NCBI GenBank assembly: GCA_910579105.1
Contig: CAJTRT010000032.1
Coordinates: 1-28,413, forward strand
DNA: 28,413 bases
Origin: an uncultured Muribaculaceae bacterium
GTDB lineage: Bacteria > Bacteroidota > Bacteroidia > Bacteroidales > Muribaculaceae
Direction of reading: 5' to 3'
Numbering within the stretch: the first letter of the stretch is position 1; the number at the start of each line of letters is the position of its first letter. The position numbers and the translations under genes are program-made. Shown here piece after piece: positions 17,001 to 23,351 of the stretch. The notes beneath the pieces are model-generated. The model was not told the DNA's origin and searched no databases. It worked only from the letters and a program-made list of their open reading frames with translations.

Positions 17001-17185
17001 AATCCGGAATGAGCGCCATACAGCGCCCTGTTAAACTTGGTGGAGCCGTTGACGGCAACCACGGAATTTGCTCCGTCAGGCCTGTAATGAAGCTGGCGGG
17101 GTGCCTTGGCGGCAAAAGCCGCCGCGGAGAAAAGAATCCCCGTGGCGGCCAGTATGGCATATCTGCGACTGAAACAATTCATCAA
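14012..17185 (-). CDS. Secreted DUF4450-like protein, putative carbohydrate-active enzyme
   Basis: 1057-residue exported protein with a signal peptide ending around AAAFA. The N-terminal segment (LHYRPDGANSVVAVNG, FNRALYGAHSGFRMECGDMP) matches my memory of the DUF4450 family of Bacteroidetes, found near rhamnosidases. Residues about 280-690 have the helical, aromatic and acidic pattern of an (alpha/alpha)6 six-hairpin glycosidase, for example GWRGAYVGDALGWHDRARTHF, MEEMSHYDMNMVYADALLRH and WSINNVAIAEVMHTALAYWL. The last ~330 residues are beta-rich (GTIVKMVLPGAGVKAVEVNG) and probably form sandwich domains. The activity is unknown to me. Its place between a GH65-like lipoprotein and a GH106 points to a rhamnogalacturonan side-chain or backbone linkage. 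An ATG three bases downstream is an equally plausible start. Confidence 0.75.
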   Translation of the reverse strand: MMNCFSRRYAILAATGILFSAAAFAAKAPRQLHYRPDGANSVVAVNGSTKFNRALYGAHSGFRMECGDMPEFGIYLPRMGGNLLLTLPEGDCAARYTPGRMDYSQGGVEVEAQVLRSDDAALWALRNTNAAPVEIGFRFGGVAEKKFWREGDLGVDDPACFDLKPEYCKGNTFAVSGDTVRVGYGAKERKTLLLMAPVKDLVINDMPAVEGKIEIPAGETRYIALFPPKSNASELPVSALLDKAEAERAALASGFAMSTPDQWLNPVGGALALAADGIWSGEAWLHGAIGWRTPHLGWRGAYVGDALGWHDRARTHFNTYASNQVTDIPPVLPQPCQDSVLNLARAEKRWGTPFYSNGYICRRPGKMEEMSHYDMNMVYADALLRHFRHTGDTAAMRAFWPVIERHLAWEKRNFDPDGDHLYDAYCCIWASDALYYNGGAVTHSSAYNHFANKLAAEVAEAIGEDAAPYRAEAEAIRQAVDSVLWLDDKGHWAEYKDLMGLGRVHDNAALWTIYHAIDSEVADPFKDYAATCYVDSLIPRIPVMTDADGHTYHTISTTNWKPYSWSINNVAIAEVMHTALAYWLAGRPEDAYDLMKGVMMDNMYLGASPLNFGQISYYDAERHECYRDFADPIGVWSRALTEGLWGIRPDLLKKQVVIVPGFPASWDSASVSLPDIAYSFSRSTDSVTYRIENRYPEGTIVKMVLPGAGVKAVEVNGKTVAFKSLANSVGFPHIEFVAGDGADLNVKLLLGDRPEYAATGNIKTEGPVTFKEYAGGGLTYWQPEVAPMERPRFAENGFENIKPGKCQPVNISKIYNSKVADIFKNEYLSPRPAVTTLQIPKQGIGEWCHPKFTAEINDSTLRELLKANKNLLETELGIPFRMASEGDNVLFTSLWDNFPDSASVKLSGKASHIYVVLAGTTNHMQTDVENGVLRVHYSDGTHAEQPLVNPDNWAPIEQDFYYDDYAFALKPGQLPPYRLHLMSGKVSRYLSGELAGETGSGRLLDGGNGEPKQAISGGAAVVLDIPADPNKKLKSLEVVTRSNDVIIGLMAVTLQRP

Positions 17186-17224
17186 CAGTAGTTTTTCTGT
17201 TTTAAAGCGTTACAACAGGCTCGC

Positions 17225-19336
17225 TTACGGCAGCGGCTTGATTCCTTCCCAGCGCACGTCCCAGGTGCCGTCTTTCGGGAACCCGGGGTTCTCGACCTCG
17301 CAGCCGTCCCACCCGGCGGTCATCAGGGCGACAGCGGTCAGGAGGCCGCCATTGCCTGGCAGATAACAACGCAGGCGCTTGTCCTGGTAGTTGTGGCCGT
17401 TAGGCAGGTAGGTGTTAGTGCGCTTGTCCATCAACAAGGCGTTCAGGGCACGCTCGGGCTGGCCGAGGCGCACGGCGTTCATCGCGGTTGTGGGATAATC
17501 CCAGCCCCAGGTGCGACCCCACTGCCAGTTATCATAAATCCAGTCGAAAGTGTTGAGCATAAGGTCCTCGCGGACGAGCGGCGACTTCGGAAGCACGCCG
17601 AGGGCGGCGAGCACCGCCATATGGTCGGAGGTGAAACGGGTGTCCTTGTAGGTCTCCAACGCTGTCTCCGCGGCGAGATAGAGCGAATCCTGGGCGGCGA
17701 GTGGCGACAGTTTGTCAATAATCTCGTCCCATTCAAGGTTACGCCCCTCCCCTTTGCGTTCGCGCCACTTCTGAGCGGTCGAAAGAGCGTAATGCCAATA
17801 CGAAAGCTCGAAAGGCGGATTGACTGTCTCAGAGGCGCGTAGAGTTTCCTGGGCCGGAATCGCCCCACGGAGCACATAGCGGTTGCCCATACCGTCGTAT
17901 TCGGCGAACGAAGCCATAAATTTGGCGGTGCCCTGCACGAGGTCGTAATACCTGTTGATCACGGAATCAGCGGGATTGGCGCGGTAGAGAAGTTCAGCGA
18001 GATATATCAGGTGGGGCTGCTGCCAAATCAGGAACGAACCCACCTTCGATGGGGCTTCGGTGCCCGAGGGATCGGTCATCTTCATCCAGCGCAAGCCCTC
18101 GAAGCCCTGGCGGTTCGCTATTTCGGAAGCGACAGGGGCAACCGACTCATACCACGGCAGAGTGCGTGCGAGGAGGTCTTCGTGGCCGTAAAGAGCGAAC
18201 TGTGCCTGGTGCCACCATATCATTTCAAGATGGAACTTGCCGAACCAAGAGTTGTAGGTCAGACCAGTCTCCTGCGGAGGCGTAGGAGCGGCGCACTGCG
18301 CGGCAAGAAGGTACTGCGAAAGAACCACGCGGCGCTCCAGCTCCTTGGCGCGGGGATCAGTGCAGTGGCTGAAATCAACCACGCCACCCTTGTTCCAGAA
18401 ATTGCCCCAATATTCGGCGGAAGCCTCCGCGGTTTCCTTCGCTGAAGGCGCGGCAGCGGGCTTCTCGGGAGAGAAGGTGGCGGTAATGGTCCAGTCCTTG
18501 GCTGTGGGGGTGACAGTCACCGCGTTAACGCCTGTAAGCCGCGGAATCCCGGCGTTAGTGTATGCCAGATCCACGTAATAGGACGTGGAGTCAAGCGTAT
18601 GGCGTATCAGCGCGTGGCTGGCATCGGCCTCTATGATTTCCGTCGTGTGGAGCGAGTCGCGGGTCCAGTCGCACGCGTCGTCACAATGGCCCCCTGTCGG
18701 ATACGGGAAGCGGAGACTAACCGGGAGCATGGCCTCGGAGGAGATGCTCGCGGCCACGATGTCGGCATCTGGGTGACAGGTCGTGCTTACCGACACCGGC
18801 TTGCCGTCCACCGTGAAGTTCGAGCGTATTTCTCCTTTCATCAAGTCAAGGGTCTGGTCGATGTCCTTCACCTGTTCCGGTTTCAGGTCGGCGAAACCCA
18901 AGGCTCCGAGGTGCAGGCGGTGAGGGTTCACGCGGTACCAGTTGGCAGCGTCCTTGTTGCGGCCGGCCTCATTGAACTGCACCGAGTAAGGTTCCTGCCG
19001 CCCGCGGCCGAAATCGTAATCTTTTAGAGTCTCGTCGTGGGTGAAATTCTCAGGATTGGGGAATGAGTGCCATCCCCAGTGGCTCTGCGTGCCCAGGGGC
19101 ACACCCTTGCTGTATAGTTCCGGGAACGTCTGCAATCCGGTGGCGTCAACAGTGAAAGCGAAACCGCCGTTACCTACGGTAAGCGACGCCAATGTGTCGA
19201 TTTCTGTGATTCTGGGGTTGTTGCGTTCAAGCAAAGCGACGCGGTCGATTGCCGACGAATCTGACTTGCATGCCACGAATGCCGTCATAGCGGGCACAGC
19301 AGCCGCAAGGAAATAGTGAATCCTTCTGCGGGTCAT
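17225..19336 (-). CDS. GH65-like six-hairpin glycosidase lipoprotein
   Basis: 703-residue protein with a lipoprotein-type signal: a hydrophobic stretch ends in FVAC with Cys23, so it is probably membrane-anchored. The N-terminal beta-sandwich (LTVGNGGFAFTVDATGLQTFP) and the central helical barrel (YNSWFGKFHLEMIWWHQAQFALYGHEDLL, FELSYWHYALSTAQKWRER, WQWGRTWGWDYPTTAMNAVRLG) resemble clan GH-L/GH65-like enzymes. E in FHLEMIWWH and E in FELSYWH are candidate catalytic residues (inference). It is the first gene of the leftward operon, followed after 39 nt by the DUF4450-like gene, then GH106 and GH105. The substrate is not known to me; context suggests a rhamnogalacturonan fragment. A phosphorylase role, as in true GH65, is not indicated for an exported lipoprotein. 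Confidence 0.7.
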   Translation of the reverse strand: MTRRRIHYFLAAAVPAMTAFVACKSDSSAIDRVALLERNNPRITEIDTLASLTVGNGGFAFTVDATGLQTFPELYSKGVPLGTQSHWGWHSFPNPENFTHDETLKDYDFGRGRQEPYSVQFNEAGRNKDAANWYRVNPHRLHLGALGFADLKPEQVKDIDQTLDLMKGEIRSNFTVDGKPVSVSTTCHPDADIVAASISSEAMLPVSLRFPYPTGGHCDDACDWTRDSLHTTEIIEADASHALIRHTLDSTSYYVDLAYTNAGIPRLTGVNAVTVTPTAKDWTITATFSPEKPAAAPSAKETAEASAEYWGNFWNKGGVVDFSHCTDPRAKELERRVVLSQYLLAAQCAAPTPPQETGLTYNSWFGKFHLEMIWWHQAQFALYGHEDLLARTLPWYESVAPVASEIANRQGFEGLRWMKMTDPSGTEAPSKVGSFLIWQQPHLIYLAELLYRANPADSVINRYYDLVQGTAKFMASFAEYDGMGNRYVLRGAIPAQETLRASETVNPPFELSYWHYALSTAQKWRERKGEGRNLEWDEIIDKLSPLAAQDSLYLAAETALETYKDTRFTSDHMAVLAALGVLPKSPLVREDLMLNTFDWIYDNWQWGRTWGWDYPTTAMNAVRLGQPERALNALLMDKRTNTYLPNGHNYQDKRLRCYLPGNGGLLTAVALMTAGWDGCEVENPGFPKDGTWDVRWEGIKPLP

Positions 19337-19379
19337 TAGAAATGTGAATACGGTTTAGATCAGGTTTTGCAATTTTCCG

Positions 19380-19387
19380 CAAAGTTA
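19380..19387 (-). promoter_or_regulatory. -7 box of the leftward four-gene operon
   Basis: TAACTTTG on the minus strand lies about 45 nt before the GH65-like gene start and matches TAnnTTTG. No clear -33 TTG is at the standard distance, which may mean an activator is required. Confidence 0.55.
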
Positions 19388-19417
19388 ACCATTTTTCGCA
19401 AAATATCCCATTCCGGG

Positions 19418-19448
19418 TTGTGCCTTTCGCCGATTTTAGATAATTTTG
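19418..19448 (+). promoter_or_regulatory. Promoter of the acetylesterase-GH28 operon
   Basis: TTG (19418-19420), a 20-nt spacer and TAATTTTG (19441-19448) match the Bacteroidetes promoter consensus. It lies about 52 nt before the acetylesterase start. It is back to back with the leftward operon promoter within a 164-nt intergenic region. Confidence 0.72.
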
Positions 19449-19500
19449 CGGAACTTTACGCGGCACTACCGGCCGCGGCAATCCTGAAACACAACCTTAA

Positions 19501-20364
19501 ATGATTCACATCATGAGACTACTACCGACTATCCTGACAGCTATCGCCATACCCTTATGTTCTATTGCCCAGCCGGCTGAGCCGGCCGACACTGTCACCG
19601 TGTTCATGATCGGCGACTCCACCATGGCCAATAAGCCACTCTCGAAAGAAAACCAGGAGCGCGGCTGGGGCCAGATGCTGCCGATGTACCTGACCGGCCC
19701 TGTCAAAGTCGACAACCACGCGGTTAACGGCCGCAGCAGCAAGAGTTTCATCAACGAGGGCCGCTGGGACCGGGTTATGGAGAAAATACGCCCGGGCGAT
19801 TACGTCATAATCCAGTTCGGCCACAATGACGAGAAACCGAAGGCCGACCGCCACACGGATCCGGGTTCGACTTTCGACGACAATCTCCGCAAATTCGTCA
19901 ACGAAAGCCGGTCGAAAGGCGCGACACCAATCCTGATGAACTCGATCGTGCGGCGAAACTTCCCCGCCCCTGACGGGCAGGCCGCGGCTGAAACCGACGA
20001 CAAACAGAAATCGTTCCAGGCTGGCAAAAAGGACTATCCCGCCGAAGGGGAAGTGCTTGTCGAAACCCACGGCGATTACATAGTAGCCCCGCGCAATGTC
20101 GCCAACGAGCTGGCCGTGTTTTTCATCGACATGAACGCCGCCACCCGCGAGCTTGTGCAGGGACTTGGCACCGAGCGCTCCAAAGCACTCTTTATGTGGA
20201 TTCCAGAAAACACCTACGAGTTCTGCCCCAAGGGCAAAATCGACAACACCCACCTCAACATCAAGGGTGCCATACAGGTCGCGGGACTGGCGGTAGACCG
20301 CATGGCCGCGGAAATTCCCGGATTCCGCCGTTTCGTGCGCCCCGAAGCCTACAATCTGAATTGA
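19501..20364 (+). CDS. Rhamnogalacturonan acetylesterase (CE12-type SGNH hydrolase)
   Basis: 287-residue exported SGNH/GDSL esterase. The catalytic serine is S40 in the block I motif IGDSTMA, followed by a GWGQ helix. Block II is NHAVNGRSS, block III is IIQFGHNDEK, and the catalytic pair is D248 and H251 in DNTHLN. These are the signatures of family CE12, which removes acetyl esters from galacturonate in rhamnogalacturonan I. The signal peptide is LPTILTAIAIPLCSIAQ. Either the ATG at 19501 or the one at 19513 (MRLLP) could start translation; the second gives a tidier signal peptide. It is the first gene of a rightward pair, 25 nt ahead of the GH28 gene. Deacetylation would open the backbone to the GH28, GH105 and GH106 enzymes nearby. 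Confidence 0.92.
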   Translation: MIHIMRLLPTILTAIAIPLCSIAQPAEPADTVTVFMIGDSTMANKPLSKENQERGWGQMLPMYLTGPVKVDNHAVNGRSSKSFINEGRWDRVMEKIRPGDYVIIQFGHNDEKPKADRHTDPGSTFDDNLRKFVNESRSKGATPILMNSIVRRNFPAPDGQAAAETDDKQKSFQAGKKDYPAEGEVLVETHGDYIVAPRNVANELAVFFIDMNAATRELVQGLGTERSKALFMWIPENTYEFCPKGKIDNTHLNIKGAIQVAGLAVDRMAAEIPGFRRFVRPEAYNLN

Positions 20365-20389
20365 ACACAAACCTAATCCTAAATACCTA

Positions 20390-21655
20390 ATGAACCGTAA
20401 ATCTATTCTGCTAGGCACAATCCTTGCCGTTTCCTCCATCGGAATCCAAGCCAAGGAATATGTGCTGACCGACTACAAGGTAAGCACCGACAGCACAATC
20501 GTGCAGACAGCCGCCATCCAGGCCGTGATTGACCTCGCGGAAGCGGAAGGCGGAGGCACGATCGTCGTCCCCAAGGGGACGTTCCTCACCGGCGCGCTGT
20601 TTTTCAAGCCCGGCACCAAGCTGCGTCTCTCGGAAGGCGCCGAAATCAAAGGCTCCGACGACATCGCCAACTTCCCCCTCATTCCGTCGCGCATGGAGGG
20701 GCGCAGCATATATTATTACGCCGCGCTTATAAATGCCTACCACGTTGACAATTTTGAGATTACAGGCCCGGGCGTCATCAACGGCAACGGACTGAAATAC
20801 TGGCAGCAATTCTGGGACCTCCGCGCCGAGCGCAAAAAGGAAGGGCGCTCCTGCACCAACCTCGAGGTTCACCGCCCCCGCCTGGTATTCCTCTGGGGGT
20901 GCGACAAGCTGAAACTCTCGGGAGTAAACCTCCGCAACTCCCCCTTCTGGACCACGCACCTTTACCAGTGCGCAGACGTTATCATCGAGAACTGCCGCAT
21001 AGAGGCTCCACGCGAACCTGTGCGCGCCCCGTCGAGCGACGCCATAGACCTTGACATGTGTTCCAACGTCACGATCCGCGGCTGCTACCTCAACTGCGAC
21101 GACGACGGCGTTTGCATCAAGGGGGGCAAAGGGGTGTATGCCAACCGCTCGATGGAGAGCGGCATCGTGGAGAACGTCCTGGTCGAGGACTGCGTGTTCG
21201 GCCCCAACCTCCACGGGGTACTGACGATGGGCAGCGAGTGCGTGCACGCCAAGAACATCCTGCTGCGGAACTGCCGGCTCGAGGCCAAATGCGCGCTGCT
21301 GCGACTGAAAATGCGCCCCGACACCTATCAGATATACGAGAACATAACCGTGAAAAATGTCACTGGCAAATGCGCCACGGTCATCGACATGAAGCCCTGG
21401 AAGCAGTTCTTCGACCTCGAGAACTCCGGCGAGGAACCTTCGGCTGTCGTGCGTAATATCCTTATGGAGGACATCGACGTGGAGTGCCGCACCTTCGGCA
21501 CCATCGCCGGGAATCCCGCCGACAAGGTAAGCAACTTCGTGCTGAAAAACATAAAGGCACACGCCGAAGACCCGACGTTCACCTGCGTTTATCCCGAAGT
21601 AGTGCTTGAAAACGTAACCCTGAACGGGAAAAAGCTGACCAATCCGGCTAAATAA
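20390..21655 (+). CDS. GH28 pectin or rhamnogalacturonan hydrolase
   Basis: 421-residue exported parallel beta-helix enzyme with signal peptide MNRKSILLGTILAVSSIGIQA. GH28 signatures are SSDAID with D217 and D220, CDDDG with D237-D239, LHGVLTMGSE with H275, and RLK at 305-307. The NTD motif is replaced by SSD and RIK by RLK, variants I associate with exo-acting or non-polygalacturonan GH28 groups (moderate confidence). GH28 hydrolyses alpha-1,4-galacturonide or galacturonide-rhamnose linkages by inversion. It follows the acetylesterase by 25 nt and is the second GH28 of the window, with only general similarity to the fusion protein domain. Its stop overlaps the convergent tilS stop by 8 bases, and its terminator lies inside tilS. 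Confidence 0.94.
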   Translation: MNRKSILLGTILAVSSIGIQAKEYVLTDYKVSTDSTIVQTAAIQAVIDLAEAEGGGTIVVPKGTFLTGALFFKPGTKLRLSEGAEIKGSDDIANFPLIPSRMEGRSIYYYAALINAYHVDNFEITGPGVINGNGLKYWQQFWDLRAERKKEGRSCTNLEVHRPRLVFLWGCDKLKLSGVNLRNSPFWTTHLYQCADVIIENCRIEAPREPVRAPSSDAIDLDMCSNVTIRGCYLNCDDDGVCIKGGKGVYANRSMESGIVENVLVEDCVFGPNLHGVLTMGSECVHAKNILLRNCRLEAKCALLRLKMRPDTYQIYENITVKNVTGKCATVIDMKPWKQFFDLENSGEEPSAVVRNILMEDIDVECRTFGTIAGNPADKVSNFVLKNIKAHAEDPTFTCVYPEVVLENVTLNGKKLTNPAK

Positions 21656-23000
21656 GGCGTAAACGGAGCGCCAGCCTTGAAGCGGCTGTCACGGGGAAAT
21701 GCTTAGAGCCTCGAATCCCGCACAGCCATAATATCCTATCCCCCGCCGATAACACCCATTGGCGGGGTTTTTCATTGTCGGGGACCTTGGCGTCCTTCAT
21801 CAGTTTTGACAGGAGCACAGATCCCCCGAGGCCGAATGGCGACATACGGTCGCTATTCGCCGGGCGACGCAGCTCCATAATCTCGTTAACCGCTCCGGCG
21901 TCCAGCCACAGCACATCATTCCCGGCAGGTTTCTCAAAATCCGCGGCTGGCATCATCTCTGCCTCCAACGTATGTCCGCCAAGCGGAATCCGTCTCACCT
22001 CGCCCTCGGCCAAAAAGCGAAAGTCCAGCGCGATCCGCTCAACGGGGGCTTCACTCCCGGCATCTGTCAGAACCAGCCTCCCCCGGTCGAGCAGGAAACG
22101 CCTGCGACCGAAATCGAAATACCTGCCACTCTCGGCGGCCGACGCCGCGATCCTGGCCGCCGTCGCGGCATCCCCCTCGCATCCGGCCACTTTTTTCATA
22201 AGCCGGTATAGAAGGTTTTCCGCCAAGCCTCTCCCGAAGTCGGCAAGCAGCGCCGTTACTGAAATCGCGTCACCATCCGTGACGTATCTAGCTGTCTCAC
22301 GGTCAAGCAGCAATGAGAATAATTCATAATCGGAACGCAGGTTTCCCATAGTGCGCGACAATCCCTTTGAGGTCGATGGGAAATCCTCGCGTATCCTGGG
22401 CAGGATGTTAAGGCGGATCTTGTTTCGCCCGACGTCAGCCACGAGGTTCGAGCTGTCTGTGACGTAGCCCAGCCCCCTGCCCGCGAGATATTCAAGTACT
22501 TCGGCCCTGGAACAGTCAAGCATAGGGCGCACGAATATGCCCCGGCGCGGCGCGATGCCGCAAAGCCCTTTAAGGCCTGTTCCGCGGAGGGCGTTAAGGA
22601 AGAATGTCTCCTCCGAGTCATCGGCGTGGTGGGCGATGGCGACAAACGCCAGCCCCGTCTCGCCGGCAACGCGCTCGAACCATTCATAGCGCAGCCCGCG
22701 GCACGCCATCTCCACCGACTCCCCCGTGACGCGTCTGCGCGCCTCCACATCGAAATCGACCGACATGAAACGGCAACCCAACTCCCCGGCGATTCTCTCC
22801 GCGTGGGCGGCGTCGCGGTCACTCTCGGCCCCGCGCAGATGGAAATCGCAATGGAGCGCCACGCAATCCCATCCCAGGGAACGCATGGCGGCGAGCAGGG
22901 CGACCGAATCAGCCCCCCCGCTAAGGGCCACCCCGGCGGTCACGCCGCGGGGCGAAAGCCCGGCCTTGTCAAAAAAAGAAGCGATCCGCCGTTCGACCAT
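21648..23000 (-). CDS. tilS: tRNA(Ile)-lysidine synthase
   Basis: 450-residue TilS, which attaches lysine to C34 of the CAU-anticodon tRNA-Ile so that it reads AUA. The N-terminal PP-loop ATPase motif SGGADS is at residues 27-32, followed by HCDFHLRGAESDRD, the AHHADDSEETFFLNALRGTG signature and RNKIRLNILPR. The C-terminal part, ending IRGSKHFPVTAASRLALRLRLI, is the substrate-recognition domain and shows the normal family ending, so the gene is not truncated. Its ATG overlaps the stop of the upstream TPR-like gene by one base (TGATG), suggesting coupled translation. Its last ~125 nt contain a plus-strand terminator serving the convergent GH28 gene. Confidence 0.96.
   Translation of the reverse strand: MVERRIASFFDKAGLSPRGVTAGVALSGGADSVALLAAMRSLGWDCVALHCDFHLRGAESDRDAAHAERIAGELGCRFMSVDFDVEARRRVTGESVEMACRGLRYEWFERVAGETGLAFVAIAHHADDSEETFFLNALRGTGLKGLCGIAPRRGIFVRPMLDCSRAEVLEYLAGRGLGYVTDSSNLVADVGRNKIRLNILPRIREDFPSTSKGLSRTMGNLRSDYELFSLLLDRETARYVTDGDAISVTALLADFGRGLAENLLYRLMKKVAGCEGDAATAARIAASAAESGRYFDFGRRRFLLDRGRLVLTDAGSEAPVERIALDFRFLAEGEVRRIPLGGHTLEAEMMPAADFEKPAGNDVLWLDAGAVNEIMELRRPANSDRMSPFGLGGSVLLSKLMKDAKVPDNEKPRQWVLSAGDRILWLCGIRGSKHFPVTAASRLALRLRLI
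21741..21772 (+). terminator. Rho-independent terminator inside the antisense tilS 3' end
   Basis: CCCCGCC (21741-21747) pairs with GGCGGGG (21761-21767), with a 13-nt loop, followed by TTTTTC. This is a canonical plus-strand terminator about 85 nt after the GH28 stop, and it lies entirely within the coding sequence of tilS on the other strand. Confidence 0.8.
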
Positions 23001-23305
23001 CAGGGATTGAGCAGATCGGGGTTGAAATAATCCATAATGCCGTTGGAGTGTTCCAGCAGCAGGGCACCCGGTCCCGCTGGGTCTTCCTTAGCCGAAGCCT
23101 CGTAGCAGCTTATGGCCCCGCCCTTGTCGCCGAGTTTCCATAACAGCTTCCCTTTCTCCGCCAAGGCCGCCGCCAGGAGAGCGTCGCCGGAGGAATTGAA
23201 ATTCTCCCGCATTTGCAGTTCGTCGATCACCGACTGCAGCTTTTCGAGAGCGTCGCTCGCGCTGTTTTCCACGATAATTTGTTTAATACTTTGAAGAGTG
23301 ACCAT
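23000..23305 (-). CDS. Small TPR-like protein
   Basis: 101-residue, mostly helical, soluble protein. A helix pair near residues 45-75 (LAEKGKLLWKLGDKGGAISCYEASAKEDP) matches one tetratricopeptide unit, and the tail IMDYFNPDLLNP resembles short TPR proteins I recall from Bacteroidales (moderate confidence). It has no signal peptide and no catalytic motif. Translation into tilS is coupled by a one-base stop/start overlap. It may act as an adaptor; a link to tRNA modification is only positional. Its first codons overlap the -33 element of the divergent phosphatase promoter. Confidence 0.75.
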   Translation of the reverse strand: MVTLQSIKQIIVENSASDALEKLQSVIDELQMRENFNSSGDALLAAALAEKGKLLWKLGDKGGAISCYEASAKEDPAGPGALLLEHSNGIMDYFNPDLLNP

Positions 23306-23320
23306 AATTTCTTACTTTTG
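23290..23320 (+). promoter_or_regulatory. Promoter of the MINPP-type phosphatase gene
   Basis: TTTG (23290-23293), a 19-nt spacer and TACTTTTG (23313-23320) form a near-ideal Bacteroidetes promoter, 32 nt before the start codon. The -33 element lies within the first codons of the divergent TPR-like gene. Confidence 0.78.
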
Positions 23321-23326
23321 ACGACA

Positions 23327-23334
23327 CAAATTTA
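23327..23334 (-). promoter_or_regulatory. -7 box for the TPR-like gene and tilS
   Basis: TAAATTTG on the minus strand matches TAnnTTTG and lies about 22 nt before the start codon at 23305. No good -33 TTG is visible. It lies beside the divergent phosphatase promoter, so the two RNA polymerase footprints would collide. Confidence 0.5.
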
Positions 23335-23351
23335 GCAAAACATCCGCACAT

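Noticed and set aside
19555..20454. 299-residue minus-strand ORF opposite the acetylesterase
   Set aside because: It is antisense to an SGNH esterase with a complete catalytic set.
20411..21562. 383-residue minus-strand ORF opposite the second GH28
   Set aside because: Same reason: valine/alanine/histidine-rich shadow of a real beta-helix gene.
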